Notes under the pieces: model-generated
The model's database searches: none
Told to the model about the DNA's origin: nothing
Seen by the model: only the letters and a program-made list of their open reading frames with translations
NCBI GenBank assembly: GCA_025782575.1
Contig: JALGYY010000047.1
Location: forward strand, 1 to 64,000
Origin: a bacterium
GTDB lineage: Bacteria; Orphanbacterota; Orphanbacteria; Orphanbacterales; Orphanbacteraceae
DNA length: 64,000 bases
Reading direction: 5' to 3'
In this document: positions 25,775 through 34,676 of the stretch, one piece after another
Position numbering within the stretch: the stretch's first letter is position 1
Layout of the letters: each line of letters opens with the position of its first letter
Made by a program: the position numbers and the translations under genes

Positions 25775-27219
25775 CCGCACGCCGCACGGCCTGGATTCTC
25801 GCGCTCATCCTGCTGATCAGTTTCGCACTCCGCATTTATCAGCTGGGAAAGGAGAGTTTCTGGATCGATGAAATGAATACGGTGGAGCTTGCCCGCCTCC
25901 CTCTCAGTGAAGTCTCCGCCCAAATCATGGATCACATGCCATTGCATTTCTATCTTATTCACTTTCAGTTCAAGCTGTTCAGGGAATCGGAGTTCTCGGC
26001 GCGGTTTCCCTCGGTCTGGATCGGCGTGGTCGCCGTATTCCTGGTATTTCTGGCCGGGAAGCGATACTTCGATCGGGAGACCGGTCTGCTCGCCGCCCTT
26101 CTCGTCGGCGTTTCGCTGTTTCATGTTCATTACTCTCAGGAGGCAAGGCCGTACGCCCTTCTCTCGCTCGCGGCGATCGGTTCCATGCTCGCCTATACGC
26201 GGCTCAAGGAAAAGCCGACCCCCTTTTCGTTCGCACTCTATTTCGTGGCAACGATCACCCTCATGTATACGCACGCCTTCGGACTTTTCCTGATCGCCGT
26301 TCAGAACCTGGACTACATATGGCGGTGGCTGGGCAAGAAGAGCCGTCCCAATCTCAAGCTGACACACTGGTTCGTACTACAGGCAGCAATGGCCCTCGCG
26401 TTTTTCCCCTGGGCAGCGGTTCTTGCGGAGCATCTGTCGTCTCGGGAGGCCAGGACGATCGACCGTCCGCCGCCGCCGCTTACCAAGCTCATCGGTCCAT
26501 TCATTGCGTACTCGGGATCGCTGGTGCAATTCCTGATTTACGGTGCGCTGGCCGGAGTGGCTGTTCTTCTGCGGCGGGGCAAGGAAAACGCCTTTCTGCT
26601 TCTCTGGCTGATTGTCCCTCTCGTTCTCCCATTCGTAATCTCATACCTGTACATGCCGATTCACATTACGCGTTACATGATCGGATCATCATTTCCGTTC
26701 TATCTTCTCGCTGCAGCCGGCATCCGATGTATCCCCCGCCCCCGGCTAGTACAGAGTGCAATAGTCATCGTCCTTCTCTTGGCAGCCTGGAACATCCGGG
26801 AATACTCCCGCGCGACGAACAAAGAACCCTGGAGGGAAGTAGCGGCTCATGTGGATGGACTAGCCAGGGAGGGGGACGTTCTTTTCGTCCATGTCCCCTT
26901 CGTTCAGGGCGTGTTTGACTACTACTCGTCGGCGAGCGGGGGGCTGCCGCGATTGCGATATCCGGCGATGTCGGAAGGTGTCGATCGAACCGATCTGGAT
27001 TCGCTTCGCCTGGGAATCGGTCCGTTCGATCGGGTCTGGGTGGTCAAGTCATACAGCGAGGATGAGGATAATAAGATCAGAGAGATCGTCTCATCAGGTC
27101 GCAGGATTGAATACGATAGATCCTGGCATATCAAGAATGTCGCTACCGGAAAGCGAGTCTCGATTGAAGCCTACCTGGCGAGCCGGGTCGAACCGGCAAG
27201 TGGAACGACGGAGCGCTAG
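25771..27219 (+). CDS. GT39/ArnT-like integral-membrane glycosyltransferase
   Basis: A 482-residue polytopic protein of the PMT/ArnT clan, using polyprenyl-phosphate sugars on the outer face of the inner membrane. The first loop ESFWIDEMNTVELAR holds the acidic catalytic motif typical of the group and HYSQEARPYALLSLA the conserved second motif. About ten hydrophobic segments run to residue 360, then a soluble domain of about 110 residues (HVPFVQGVFDYY ... IEAYLASRV). GAGGAGG precedes the ATG at 25771, which overlaps the GT2 stop. Confidence 0.85.
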   Translation: MTARRTAWILALILLISFALRIYQLGKESFWIDEMNTVELARLPLSEVSAQIMDHMPLHFYLIHFQFKLFRESEFSARFPSVWIGVVAVFLVFLAGKRYFDRETGLLAALLVGVSLFHVHYSQEARPYALLSLAAIGSMLAYTRLKEKPTPFSFALYFVATITLMYTHAFGLFLIAVQNLDYIWRWLGKKSRPNLKLTHWFVLQAAMALAFFPWAAVLAEHLSSREARTIDRPPPPLTKLIGPFIAYSGSLVQFLIYGALAGVAVLLRRGKENAFLLLWLIVPLVLPFVISYLYMPIHITRYMIGSSFPFYLLAAAGIRCIPRPRLVQSAIVIVLLLAAWNIREYSRATNKEPWREVAAHVDGLAREGDVLFVHVPFVQGVFDYYSSASGGLPRLRYPAMSEGVDRTDLDSLRLGIGPFDRVWVVKSYSEDEDNKIREIVSSGRRIEYDRSWHIKNVATGKRVSIEAYLASRVEPASGTTER

Positions 27220-27220
27220 G

Positions 27221-28501
27221 ATGAACTGGCGAAAGATCATCAGAGACCTGCTGCTCGCTCTCTCCTCACAGGCGTTCTACAAGCTTGCGGGATTTCTAGT
27301 GCTTCTGATACTCACGCGGTATCTCCCGAAAGAGCAGATGGGTATCGTATTCTTCGCCGCCACACTATCGACGATGGCTGCTCTATTTACCGAGCTCGGC
27401 ACATCGAGCCACCTTGTTCGCGGCGTTGCCGCCGAACCGGACATGGCGCTTGCGCACTTCGCGAGTGTTCTGTCGATTCGTATTCCCCTGCTTGCTCTGT
27501 ATCTTGTCCTGTTGAACGGTGTTGTCTGGCTGTGGAGGCCGGACATTATAACCGTTCTTGCGCTTACATCGTTCTATGTCCTGCTGGAAGAACTCTATCG
27601 AATAGCCGGCGCCCTCTTTCTCGGACTCCAGAAAGTGCTCTACAACGTCATCTGCGGCGTCAGCACTCGGCTACTTCTTGTGGGGTTCATCTTTCTCGTC
27701 GTACGTATGAACGGGGATGTCCACGCGGTGCTCGGATGCTACATCGTCGCGAATATCCTGCTCGTCCTCTTCGCATATGGATTGGTGATCAGCCGCCTGG
27801 GAAGAATTCCCGATTTGTCCGACTGCTTGCCCCGGCGGGAAATTCTACGCGAATCGTTCCACCTCTTTCTGCTCGCACTTCTCAGTATGCTCCATTTTAA
27901 AGTCGATTCGGCCATGCTCGGATTTATCGGACCCTACACAGAGGTGGCAACGTACGAAGCGGCATTCCGTCTGCTGGAGGCATCCCGATTCGTAATTCTC
28001 CCGGTAAGCATGATATTCTATCCCCAGTTCGCCGAGATCGTGGCCAGGCGCGACTGGCCTCTCCTCCGCTCACTCACGCGGCGGCTTCTCGGATACGCTT
28101 CGGGAATCGGCATTGCGGTGGCCGCCGGAGTGATGCTATTCGCCGCCAACATCATCCCGATCGTATTCGGGGATCGTTACGACGATTCGATCGGAGTACT
28201 CCGTATTCTCTATATTTGCGTGCCCATGCTGTACGTCGCCAACCTGCTCGGTATTCTGGCCCGAGTGGCTCGGCGAGAGAAGGAGGCCGTCTGGGTGTTG
28301 TTCGGCTGCCTCTCTCTGAATGTCGCTCTGAATGCCTACGTGATTCCCCGTTGGGGGGCGGTCGGTGCGGCGGCGACGACCGTGGCGACGGAAACTCTTC
28401 GCACGCTTTTCCTTCTCTATCTTGGATACCTGATTCTCCGAAATCCGGGAAAGCGGGTCGGAGCCTCTCTCCGGGAAGTAGAGATTTCTCGTGCAGGCTG
28501 A
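27221..28501 (+). CDS. Wzx/MATE-type polysaccharide flippase
   Basis: A 426-residue protein with about 12 hydrophobic segments. The start QAFYKLAGFLVLLILTRYLP and EQMGIVFFAATLSTMAALFT are typical of the oligosaccharide flippase superfamily, as is the middle FKVDSAMLGFIGPYTEVATY and AAFRLLEASRF. It should move a lipid-linked glycan across the inner membrane. One base separates its ATG from the previous stop. Its last codons overlap the HprK-like gene by 11 nt. Confidence 0.9.
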   Translation: MNWRKIIRDLLLALSSQAFYKLAGFLVLLILTRYLPKEQMGIVFFAATLSTMAALFTELGTSSHLVRGVAAEPDMALAHFASVLSIRIPLLALYLVLLNGVVWLWRPDIITVLALTSFYVLLEELYRIAGALFLGLQKVLYNVICGVSTRLLLVGFIFLVVRMNGDVHAVLGCYIVANILLVLFAYGLVISRLGRIPDLSDCLPRREILRESFHLFLLALLSMLHFKVDSAMLGFIGPYTEVATYEAAFRLLEASRFVILPVSMIFYPQFAEIVARRDWPLLRSLTRRLLGYASGIGIAVAAGVMLFAANIIPIVFGDRYDDSIGVLRILYICVPMLYVANLLGILARVARREKEAVWVLFGCLSLNVALNAYVIPRWGAVGAAATTVATETLRTLFLLYLGYLILRNPGKRVGASLREVEISRAG

Positions 28502-29534
28502 TTCGATTCTCTTCGATTTTCACGGTGTGCTTGTCCGCGTAACATCCGCGGACGGTGATGCGCTCCGCTTCGTTCAATCCGATTTCTCGTCGTTCCCGTC
28601 GCAGGCGGCTGGGGAACCGGCAGTGGAAATCAAACTCTACCGGGGTGATCCGCCCTGGGAGCGGATCCCGGATGGAGCACCCGCAGTGGTACACACGAAG
28701 GACGCCGTGGTTTACAAGCATGAGAAGAAACTCTTTTACGATTCATTCGGACGGGCGCTCGTGATTTACGATCCGAAAAAGAACAGAGCAGAGATTCATA
28801 CACCTGATCTGGATCTGCTCTTCGAAAAGGCGTATCTCATGATCGTGAGCCGGGTCGGTGAGCTTCTCGATCGGCGAGGTATTCATCGGATTCACGCGAT
28901 GGGAGTCGTCTACAAAGGGCGGGCGGTTATCTGCCTTCTCCCGATGGGAGGGGGCAAGACAACACTCACGTTATCACTTCTCGAGAAGGACGACTTCGAG
29001 CTTCTTTCAGAAGAGATTCCTCTGGTTATCAGGGACGGCACACTCCGTCCCATGCCGATCAGGATGGGAATTACGGAAGGAACGAAAACTTCCATCCCGG
29101 ACGAGTTTCTGAAGCCGTTCCGGAGAACCCACTATGGGCCGAAAGTTCTGATCGATGCGCGCTACTTCGAAGATCGAATCGCCACGTCAGCGGTTCCTGG
29201 TATTCTGTTCATCGGCAGAAGGATCCATTCCTCCCGGCCGGCAATTGAACGAATTTCGAAACGAAAGGCGTTTCGCGCACTCCTCAGTGCCTGTGTGATG
29301 GGTGTCGGACTGCCGCAGTTGCTGGAATACCTTCTCCGGTTCGACTGGAGCGATCTTTTCAGGCAGGCGCCGATCCACTGGTCTCGACTGATCGCCTCGC
29401 TTGCGCTTCTCCGGAGGAGCGATACATATCTTCTATCGCTCGGAACGGATATCGAGGCTAACGCGACACTGGTCGAGAGCTTCATTCGAGAGAAATATTC
29501 GAGCAGGCCGGACGGGCAAGAAGGAGAACGGTGA
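28491..29534 (+). CDS. HPr kinase-like (HprK-related) P-loop protein
   Basis: A 347-residue soluble protein with an N-terminal domain of unknown type (1-125) and a kinase-like P-loop domain: IHRIHAMGVVYKGRAVICLL, then LPMGGGKTTLTLSLL, then FELLSEEIPLVIRDG. This arrangement (small beta-strand cap, P-loop, DD/EE site) fits HprK-related proteins found in exopolysaccharide and exosortase loci, whose substrates are unknown. Start is GTG, overlapping the flippase end. It and the next genes (GT4, nucleotidyltransferase-fold) form a gene order reminiscent of those loci. Confidence 0.72.
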   Translation: MQADSILFDFHGVLVRVTSADGDALRFVQSDFSSFPSQAAGEPAVEIKLYRGDPPWERIPDGAPAVVHTKDAVVYKHEKKLFYDSFGRALVIYDPKKNRAEIHTPDLDLLFEKAYLMIVSRVGELLDRRGIHRIHAMGVVYKGRAVICLLPMGGGKTTLTLSLLEKDDFELLSEEIPLVIRDGTLRPMPIRMGITEGTKTSIPDEFLKPFRRTHYGPKVLIDARYFEDRIATSAVPGILFIGRRIHSSRPAIERISKRKAFRALLSACVMGVGLPQLLEYLLRFDWSDLFRQAPIHWSRLIASLALLRRSDTYLLSLGTDIEANATLVESFIREKYSSRPDGQEGER

Positions 29535-30712
29535 GCCGCAAGTATCGAATCGCCATGGTCGCCGCCTGCCCGTTTCCTTATCCTCGGGGGACGCCGGTCA
29601 GGGTGCATCGGATGGCCGAGGCGCTGGCCCACCGTGGTCACGAAGTTCATGTCGTGACGTATCACCATGGTGATCGAATCGAAGACGCTCCGTTTTACAT
29701 CCGCCGGATTCGGGAGGTCAGCTCGTACAGAAAGCTGTCGCCCGGGCCGACATATCAAAAACTACTGGTTCTCGACCCTCTCCTGACGGCCAAGCTGAAT
29801 AGTGTTGTGAAGGAGATTGACGCGGATGTAATCCATGCTCATCACTATGAAGGTCTGATCGCATCGGTTCTTGTGAGGCGATTCACTTCAGTACCTGTTG
29901 TTTATGATGCTCACACGCTGCTTGAATCGGAGTTACCCTTCTACCGAATGGGGCTCCCGCAAAAATGGCTACGCGCGCTGGGGACACGTATTGATCGATT
30001 CATGCCATCCCGGGCCGAGCATATTATTGCAGTGACTGAACGAATTCGATCACGGATCGTCGAAGCGGGAGGCGTGGACCGGTCGAAAACCAGCGTGATC
30101 CAGAACGGTGTCGAAGCGGACTTTTTCAAGGCGGCGGCAGAGGGGCGGAAGATCAGAAGGGACGCCGTTCCGCGTATCATCTATGCGGGCAATCTATCCG
30201 CCTATCAGGGAATCGAATTGCTTCTTCATGCGTTCTGCGAGGTCGCGAAGAGTCGGAGCGCCACACGGCTGGTGCTTGTGACCGGCTCCCGTTTTGATCC
30301 GTATGAGGCTCTTGCGAACGAACTCGGCATACGCCGGAAGATCGATATCGTCAATTCAGAGTTCGATCGATTGCCGGAATATCTGGCGGAAGCCGATGTG
30401 GCGGCCAATCCGCGTACCGAGTGCGACGGGATTCCCCAGAAGCTGCTGAACTATATGGCGGCTGGATTGCCGGTTGTCTCCTTCGCCGGGTCGGCCAAGA
30501 ATATAAAGGACGGTCGGAACGGACTCGTGGTCGAAGATAAAAACATCGCGGCGTTTGCGTCGGCAGTGAACACTCTCCTCGACGACAGGGACCAGGCGGA
30601 AAGAATCGGCAGGAACGGACGTGATTATGTCGTAGCCAATCACACATGGGAAGGGACGGCCGAGAAGACGGAAGAGGTCTACGCGAAAGTGTATGAGGAG
30701 AGAGGCGCTTGA
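29531..30712 (+). CDS. Family 4 glycosyltransferase
   Basis: A 393-residue GT-B enzyme. The N-domain begins RIAMVAACPFPYPRGTPVRV with the acceptor-side RGTPVR loop; the linker has SVIQNGVEADFF; the C-domain carries RIIYAGNLSAYQGIELLLHA and the E-x7-E donor region, here TECDGIPQKLLNYMAAGLPV (Glu ... Lys-Leu-Leu). It should use a nucleotide-sugar donor on the cytoplasmic face. GTG start overlapping the previous stop by 4 nt. Confidence 0.9.
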   Translation: MSRKYRIAMVAACPFPYPRGTPVRVHRMAEALAHRGHEVHVVTYHHGDRIEDAPFYIRRIREVSSYRKLSPGPTYQKLLVLDPLLTAKLNSVVKEIDADVIHAHHYEGLIASVLVRRFTSVPVVYDAHTLLESELPFYRMGLPQKWLRALGTRIDRFMPSRAEHIIAVTERIRSRIVEAGGVDRSKTSVIQNGVEADFFKAAAEGRKIRRDAVPRIIYAGNLSAYQGIELLLHAFCEVAKSRSATRLVLVTGSRFDPYEALANELGIRRKIDIVNSEFDRLPEYLAEADVAANPRTECDGIPQKLLNYMAAGLPVVSFAGSAKNIKDGRNGLVVEDKNIAAFASAVNTLLDDRDQAERIGRNGRDYVVANHTWEGTAEKTEEVYAKVYEERGA

Positions 30713-32319
30713 ACCGCGAATCCATCAAACTCCTCATCCGGCGATTCGTACTGGCCACATCATTCCCGCCGTTTCTCGGCGTCTATCGATGGGGGTATCG
30801 CCTCGTGACAGGGTTGGCGGTCCGTATTTTCAGGCGCTATCCGGGAGTTCGGGCCGTATATCTGCGCCGGGGAGGGGCGAAGGGAGCCATAACGCCACTC
30901 GTAAGTGATATCGATTTCGCGGTCATCATCGATTCCCTCACCGAAGACGAAAGTCGTGAGCTTCACGATTCCTACGACCGACTCGCTCGGGTAACCACTC
31001 TGCTCGACCGATCGCTCGAGATATACAGCGAAGCACAAATGAAGCATCTGTATGAAACGAACGACTATTTTCGCTACCGGTTTGTGGAAGGAAAAGAGAC
31101 CTGGAAGCTCCTTTATGGGCAGAACGTACTGGAGTGCCTTCCTGAATGCTCGATGGAGGAGTTGCATGGAGGGTTCGTCAATGAGACCAAAGTCTGGTGG
31201 TCTCTTTTTGCGTGGAGATTCTATCACGATAGGAAATACAACGACGAAGGGGTGACGAGAAACAGCTTTTGCTTCAAAACAGTGAGCGAGATATTGAAGA
31301 TGAACCTCGCTCTGAATCACGGCCGGCTGACTTTCGATCGAAGTGAGGCGATGCGCGATGCCCTGCCTGACCTTGACCAGGAAGACAGCAGGCTGGTAGA
31401 GGACCTTCTCACAATTGAACGGTCGGGCTTTCGGAAGAATGACTCCGGGATTCTGGAACGAACCAATCGGTTTCTCATTCGTTACCTGGATCGTTTTTTC
31501 AGAGTGCTTCAGGATCACCCCATAGCCGCGTCACGAAACGGTGTCACCCAGGTTGTAAGCGGTGCGGGAGACCCGATCTTTCAGTCAAGTGCTGAAAAGG
31601 ATCATCTGGACCGACTTCGATCTTTCATTCGCGATCGGTGGGGGGTGAAGGGTTCTGCCACACACGTATCTTCCGGGGCGTTCTTCAATCTGGATGAAAT
31701 ACTCTTTCTGGTCGAAATCGATGCCCGAACGCCGCCGAGTGTTACAGAGATCGCCGCGCTGAATCGATATCACCAATCGATGGGCGGGGAGCTTTGTTCG
31801 AGAGTGAAAATATTTCTACTCACATCGGGTGCTGCGTTTCAAATCGATACCGAGGATCTTTCTCAAAGCTGGCAGTCCGTTCTGATCCCCGCCTCCAATC
31901 CGGACGTATTCGAAATCATTCACAGTCATGCGAGCGAGGCGGGCATGGGGATGACATCAAGCCGCCGTGTGGTGGCCTGGTCATCACTGGTAGAGCACTT
32001 CTTCCGGGAAGAAAAATCGCTCTTCTACGAGCTGATCGATCAGCCGTCGATTTACAAGCTCGGAGGACGGGATTTCCTGCGGATCTTCTGGAAGACCGCC
32101 CAGCTCGTCGTTCTGAACCGGAGCGCGGCGAGAGGAACTGTTGTCTATGCGTTGGCTCCGGACCAGGTGGCGGCGGCACTTGCCGATGAGGGGATCCCCC
32201 TTCCGGATCGGCTGGGACGCCTGCAAACCGCCTACGCGATCGAGCTGAAGGGGGAGGACGGGGGAGTGGCCCCGCTCGTACCCGAAGCGCTGCGCTGGCT
32301 CAAAGAGATTGAATCATGA
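30709..32319 (+). CDS. Large nucleotidyltransferase-fold protein of unknown function
   Basis: A 536-residue soluble protein. Near residue 50, VYLRRGGAKGAITPLVSDID followed by FAVII matches the nucleotidyltransferase superfamily pattern (G-G/S ... D-x-D). The remainder is helical; a second region (VKGSATHVSSGAFFNLDEIL then FLVEIDA) could be a degenerate second copy of the fold. No antitoxin-like HEPN partner is adjacent. Start is TTG behind GAGGAGAGAGGCG, overlapping the GT4 stop. Its association with HprK-like and glycosyltransferase genes suggests a role in glycan assembly, but no substrate is indicated. Confidence 0.6.
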   Translation: MNRESIKLLIRRFVLATSFPPFLGVYRWGYRLVTGLAVRIFRRYPGVRAVYLRRGGAKGAITPLVSDIDFAVIIDSLTEDESRELHDSYDRLARVTTLLDRSLEIYSEAQMKHLYETNDYFRYRFVEGKETWKLLYGQNVLECLPECSMEELHGGFVNETKVWWSLFAWRFYHDRKYNDEGVTRNSFCFKTVSEILKMNLALNHGRLTFDRSEAMRDALPDLDQEDSRLVEDLLTIERSGFRKNDSGILERTNRFLIRYLDRFFRVLQDHPIAASRNGVTQVVSGAGDPIFQSSAEKDHLDRLRSFIRDRWGVKGSATHVSSGAFFNLDEILFLVEIDARTPPSVTEIAALNRYHQSMGGELCSRVKIFLLTSGAAFQIDTEDLSQSWQSVLIPASNPDVFEIIHSHASEAGMGMTSSRRVVAWSSLVEHFFREEKSLFYELIDQPSIYKLGGRDFLRIFWKTAQLVVLNRSAARGTVVYALAPDQVAAALADEGIPLPDRLGRLQTAYAIELKGEDGGVAPLVPEALRWLKEIES

Positions 32320-32774
32320 GCAATCAGGCGCTTACCACATCTGTGGTCATCGTAACGAAAGACCGGCCTGAGCTTCTGGCGAAGGTACTCGAATCCCTCG
32401 TCCCGCAGACCTTGATGCCTGACGAAGTGCTCGTGGTTGACAACAACTCCAGCCTGTCCTACGGGGATGTAATCGAGCGTTTTGCCCCGAAGCTTCCTCT
32501 GCGGATCGTCGTCGAAATGAAGCCGGGGATTCCCCACGCCAGGAATCGGGGCATTCGAGAAGCGAGTGGGGAGATCATCCTGTTTACAGATGACGATTGT
32601 GTGGCGGAAAGAGAATGGGTGGAGAACATGGTAGCGCCGTTCTTGATGAATCCTCATATCGGCGCGGTGGGAGGCGAGATCCTTTCGACCGAGCGTACAG
32701 GAAGCCTGGTTGAGGAATTCTGTGCGGCGGAGACCCTGATGCGAATGGGCCGGCCGGAGGAAGGCGGAGCATGA
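32316..32774 (+). CDS. Family 2 glycosyltransferase, N-terminal half (split gene)
   Basis: A 152-residue peptide holding the donor-binding half of a GT-A fold: SVVIVTKDRPELLAKVLESL, EVLVVDNNSS, the acceptor-side HARNRGIREASGEIILFTDD with DDD metal motif, then AVGGEILS. It stops at TGA (32772-32774), exactly where the ATG of the second half begins (ATGA), just before the strand that leads to the ED motif. Together the two ORFs make a normal-sized GT2 of about 385 residues. Either a real two-polypeptide enzyme or a one-base frameshift in gene or assembly. Confidence 0.8.
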   Translation: MSNQALTTSVVIVTKDRPELLAKVLESLVPQTLMPDEVLVVDNNSSLSYGDVIERFAPKLPLRIVVEMKPGIPHARNRGIREASGEIILFTDDDCVAEREWVENMVAPFLMNPHIGAVGGEILSTERTGSLVEEFCAAETLMRMGRPEEGGA

Positions 32775-33478
32775 TAATCGATATTACCAAGAGCGGATAT
32801 CGGAAGGGGTACCTGCCGAAGACCGGAGTCGGCGTCTTTCATCCTTTTTTTGCGACCGCCAATGCCGCGTTCCGGAAGAAGACGCTGGAAGAAGTGGGCG
32901 GCTTCGACACGAATTGCGAAACCGGAGAGGACGTGGACCTCTCGATTCGGGTGGCTCACGCCGGCTATGAGCTCTGGTTCGAGCCGAAGGCGAGAATCGC
33001 ACACCACCACCGCTATACATTGCGCGGACTTCTTCGCCAATGGTTCGACTACGGCTTCGGGCACGCCTATCTCTTTCGGAAACACGATCCCCGGAGGAGG
33101 CTCCAGTTTTTTCGGTACGATCTTTCAGACCGCAATCCGAATCCATTCGGGATCGCCCGAGTTGCCGACATTCCCTGTCCCGTGCCGGGGATGATCTTCT
33201 TCAGTAGCTTCCACTTCATGCATGGGTCGATTCTGGCCGCCATCGTCGGCGCGACTCTTGGTTGGGACAGTTTTGTCGTATGCGCCGCCGCCGGATTTCT
33301 GTTGAGCGCCGGCTGGTATTTCGGAATCCGTTTCGACTGGAAGACACCCGCCCGATCCGTCCTCTTTTCCGGGATCCGCTACGTGGCGGATGCCGCATAT
33401 GTACTCGGCGGTTTGCTCGGAGGAATCCGGCACGGCATGATCTATCTGGAAGCGACTCGAACAAGGAAACGGTCGTGA
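32771..33478 (+). CDS. Family 2 glycosyltransferase, C-terminal half (split gene)
   Basis: A 235-residue peptide continuing the GT2: FFATANAAFRKKTLEEVGGF, then ETGEDVDLSIRVAHAGYELW with the ED catalytic motif, then HRYTLRGLLRQWFDYGFGHA. Two hydrophobic segments near the end (about 148-185) anchor it to the membrane. GGAGGAAGGCGGAG precedes its ATG, so separate initiation is possible. The GTG of the next gene overlaps its stop by 4 nt. Confidence 0.8.
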   Translation: MIIDITKSGYRKGYLPKTGVGVFHPFFATANAAFRKKTLEEVGGFDTNCETGEDVDLSIRVAHAGYELWFEPKARIAHHHRYTLRGLLRQWFDYGFGHAYLFRKHDPRRRLQFFRYDLSDRNPNPFGIARVADIPCPVPGMIFFSSFHFMHGSILAAIVGATLGWDSFVVCAAAGFLLSAGWYFGIRFDWKTPARSVLFSGIRYVADAAYVLGGLLGGIRHGMIYLEATRTRKRS

Positions 33479-34671
33479 GCCGGATTCGATACGGGGTAGT
33501 GGGGCTTCGCGGTATCGGAAGTCAGCATTGCCGGTTTGCCGGCCGGAATCCGAAGGTGGAACTGGTCGCCGTAGCGGATGTCGACCGCCGCCTGTCATAC
33601 GAAGTGGCCGCCCAATTCGGGGCAAAGGCGTTCACGGACTACAGAGAAATGATTCGGGAGGCCCGTCTCGATGCCGTCTCCATCGCCGTACCGAATCATC
33701 TGCATCACTCCATTGCGATCGAGTGTATGGAACTGGGCGTGCATGTCTTTCTCGAGAAACCGATCGCACTGACACTCGAGGACGCCGACCGGGTGATCGA
33801 AACAGCCCGCGCCACAGGACGAAAGCTTTGCATCAGCTATCAGTATCGGTTGTTCCGGGTGCATCGAACCATAAAGGAACTGATCGAGTCGGATGCCATC
33901 GGGAAACTTCGCCGCATCCTCTGGACATGGACCCAGCTTCGAACGACCGGTTACTTTGATCACTTTGATTGGCGGAGGAAGTGGCCTGTTGCCGGCGGCG
34001 GAGTGCTGATGCACAACCTGAGCCACGACCTGAACGTGCTCAGCTGGCTCGCCGGGCCGGTGGCCGAGGTAACCGGCCTGGCTCTCAATCAGATTCAGGA
34101 AACGGATACCGAAGACATGTTTTCCGGTTCCATTCTCTTTCGGAGCGGGGCGATTGCCACGCTTCAGGCCACACTCAACCAGCCCCAGGCACATGTCGTT
34201 CGACAGCTCGCCGGTGACAAGGGCATGATCTCGATCCAGGAGGCAGCGAGTGTCGTATTCGATTACAAGGATCACGTCATGCTCGGGAGTTTCAGCGCTC
34301 CTGTCGGAGAGCTTCGCAGCAAACTGAGCAAGTCGGTGAAGCAGCCTTCCGTCTCCTGGAAGAATGTGCCCCTTCGGGGGGATCCCCCGAAATGGAAGAA
34401 GCTGCTCGAGCGATTCGGCCTTGTCCCCGATTTGAAACCTAATTGTCTTGCCGTATTGCTGGACAGTTTTGCCGATTCGATTCAGGGAGATGGTGAGCCG
34501 ATCGTAACTGGAGAGGATGGCCGGGATACGCTCGAGCTGGTAAACGCGTTCTATCTTTCCATATTCCGAAAAAAGACTGTGGTGCTCCCGGTAGACCGGG
34601 AAGAAGACAGAGAGATGCATCAGTCCTGGGTTACGGGAAGCTCAACCCTGGAGCGAGTCCCAAGAGGATAA
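33475..34671 (+). CDS. Gfo/Idh/MocA-family oxidoreductase
   Basis: A 398-residue NAD(P)-dependent sugar dehydrogenase-type protein. RIRYGVVGLRGIGSQHCRFA is the Rossmann start, VAVADVDRR the acidic end of strand 2, VFLEKPIALTLEDADRV holds the EKP motif lysine, and GGGVLMHNLSHDLNVLSWL is the conserved H-x3-D catalytic stretch. It probably oxidises or reduces a sugar or nucleotide sugar (for example at C3). Open frame begins at 33262, but GTG at 33475 overlaps the GT2 stop and matches the family start. Confidence 0.9.
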   Translation: MSRIRYGVVGLRGIGSQHCRFAGRNPKVELVAVADVDRRLSYEVAAQFGAKAFTDYREMIREARLDAVSIAVPNHLHHSIAIECMELGVHVFLEKPIALTLEDADRVIETARATGRKLCISYQYRLFRVHRTIKELIESDAIGKLRRILWTWTQLRTTGYFDHFDWRRKWPVAGGGVLMHNLSHDLNVLSWLAGPVAEVTGLALNQIQETDTEDMFSGSILFRSGAIATLQATLNQPQAHVVRQLAGDKGMISIQEAASVVFDYKDHVMLGSFSAPVGELRSKLSKSVKQPSVSWKNVPLRGDPPKWKKLLERFGLVPDLKPNCLAVLLDSFADSIQGDGEPIVTGEDGRDTLELVNAFYLSIFRKKTVVLPVDREEDREMHQSWVTGSSTLERVPRG

Positions 34672-34676
34672 CGAAC

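Noticed and set aside
28491-29534. True HPr kinase of the PTS
   Set aside because: No HPr or PTS genes are near; the P-loop variant and setting fit HprK-related proteins of polysaccharide loci.
30709-32319. Nucleotidyltransferase as the toxin/antitoxin MNT of a MNT-HEPN pair
   Set aside because: The protein is far too long and no HEPN partner lies next to it; it sits inside a glycan cluster.
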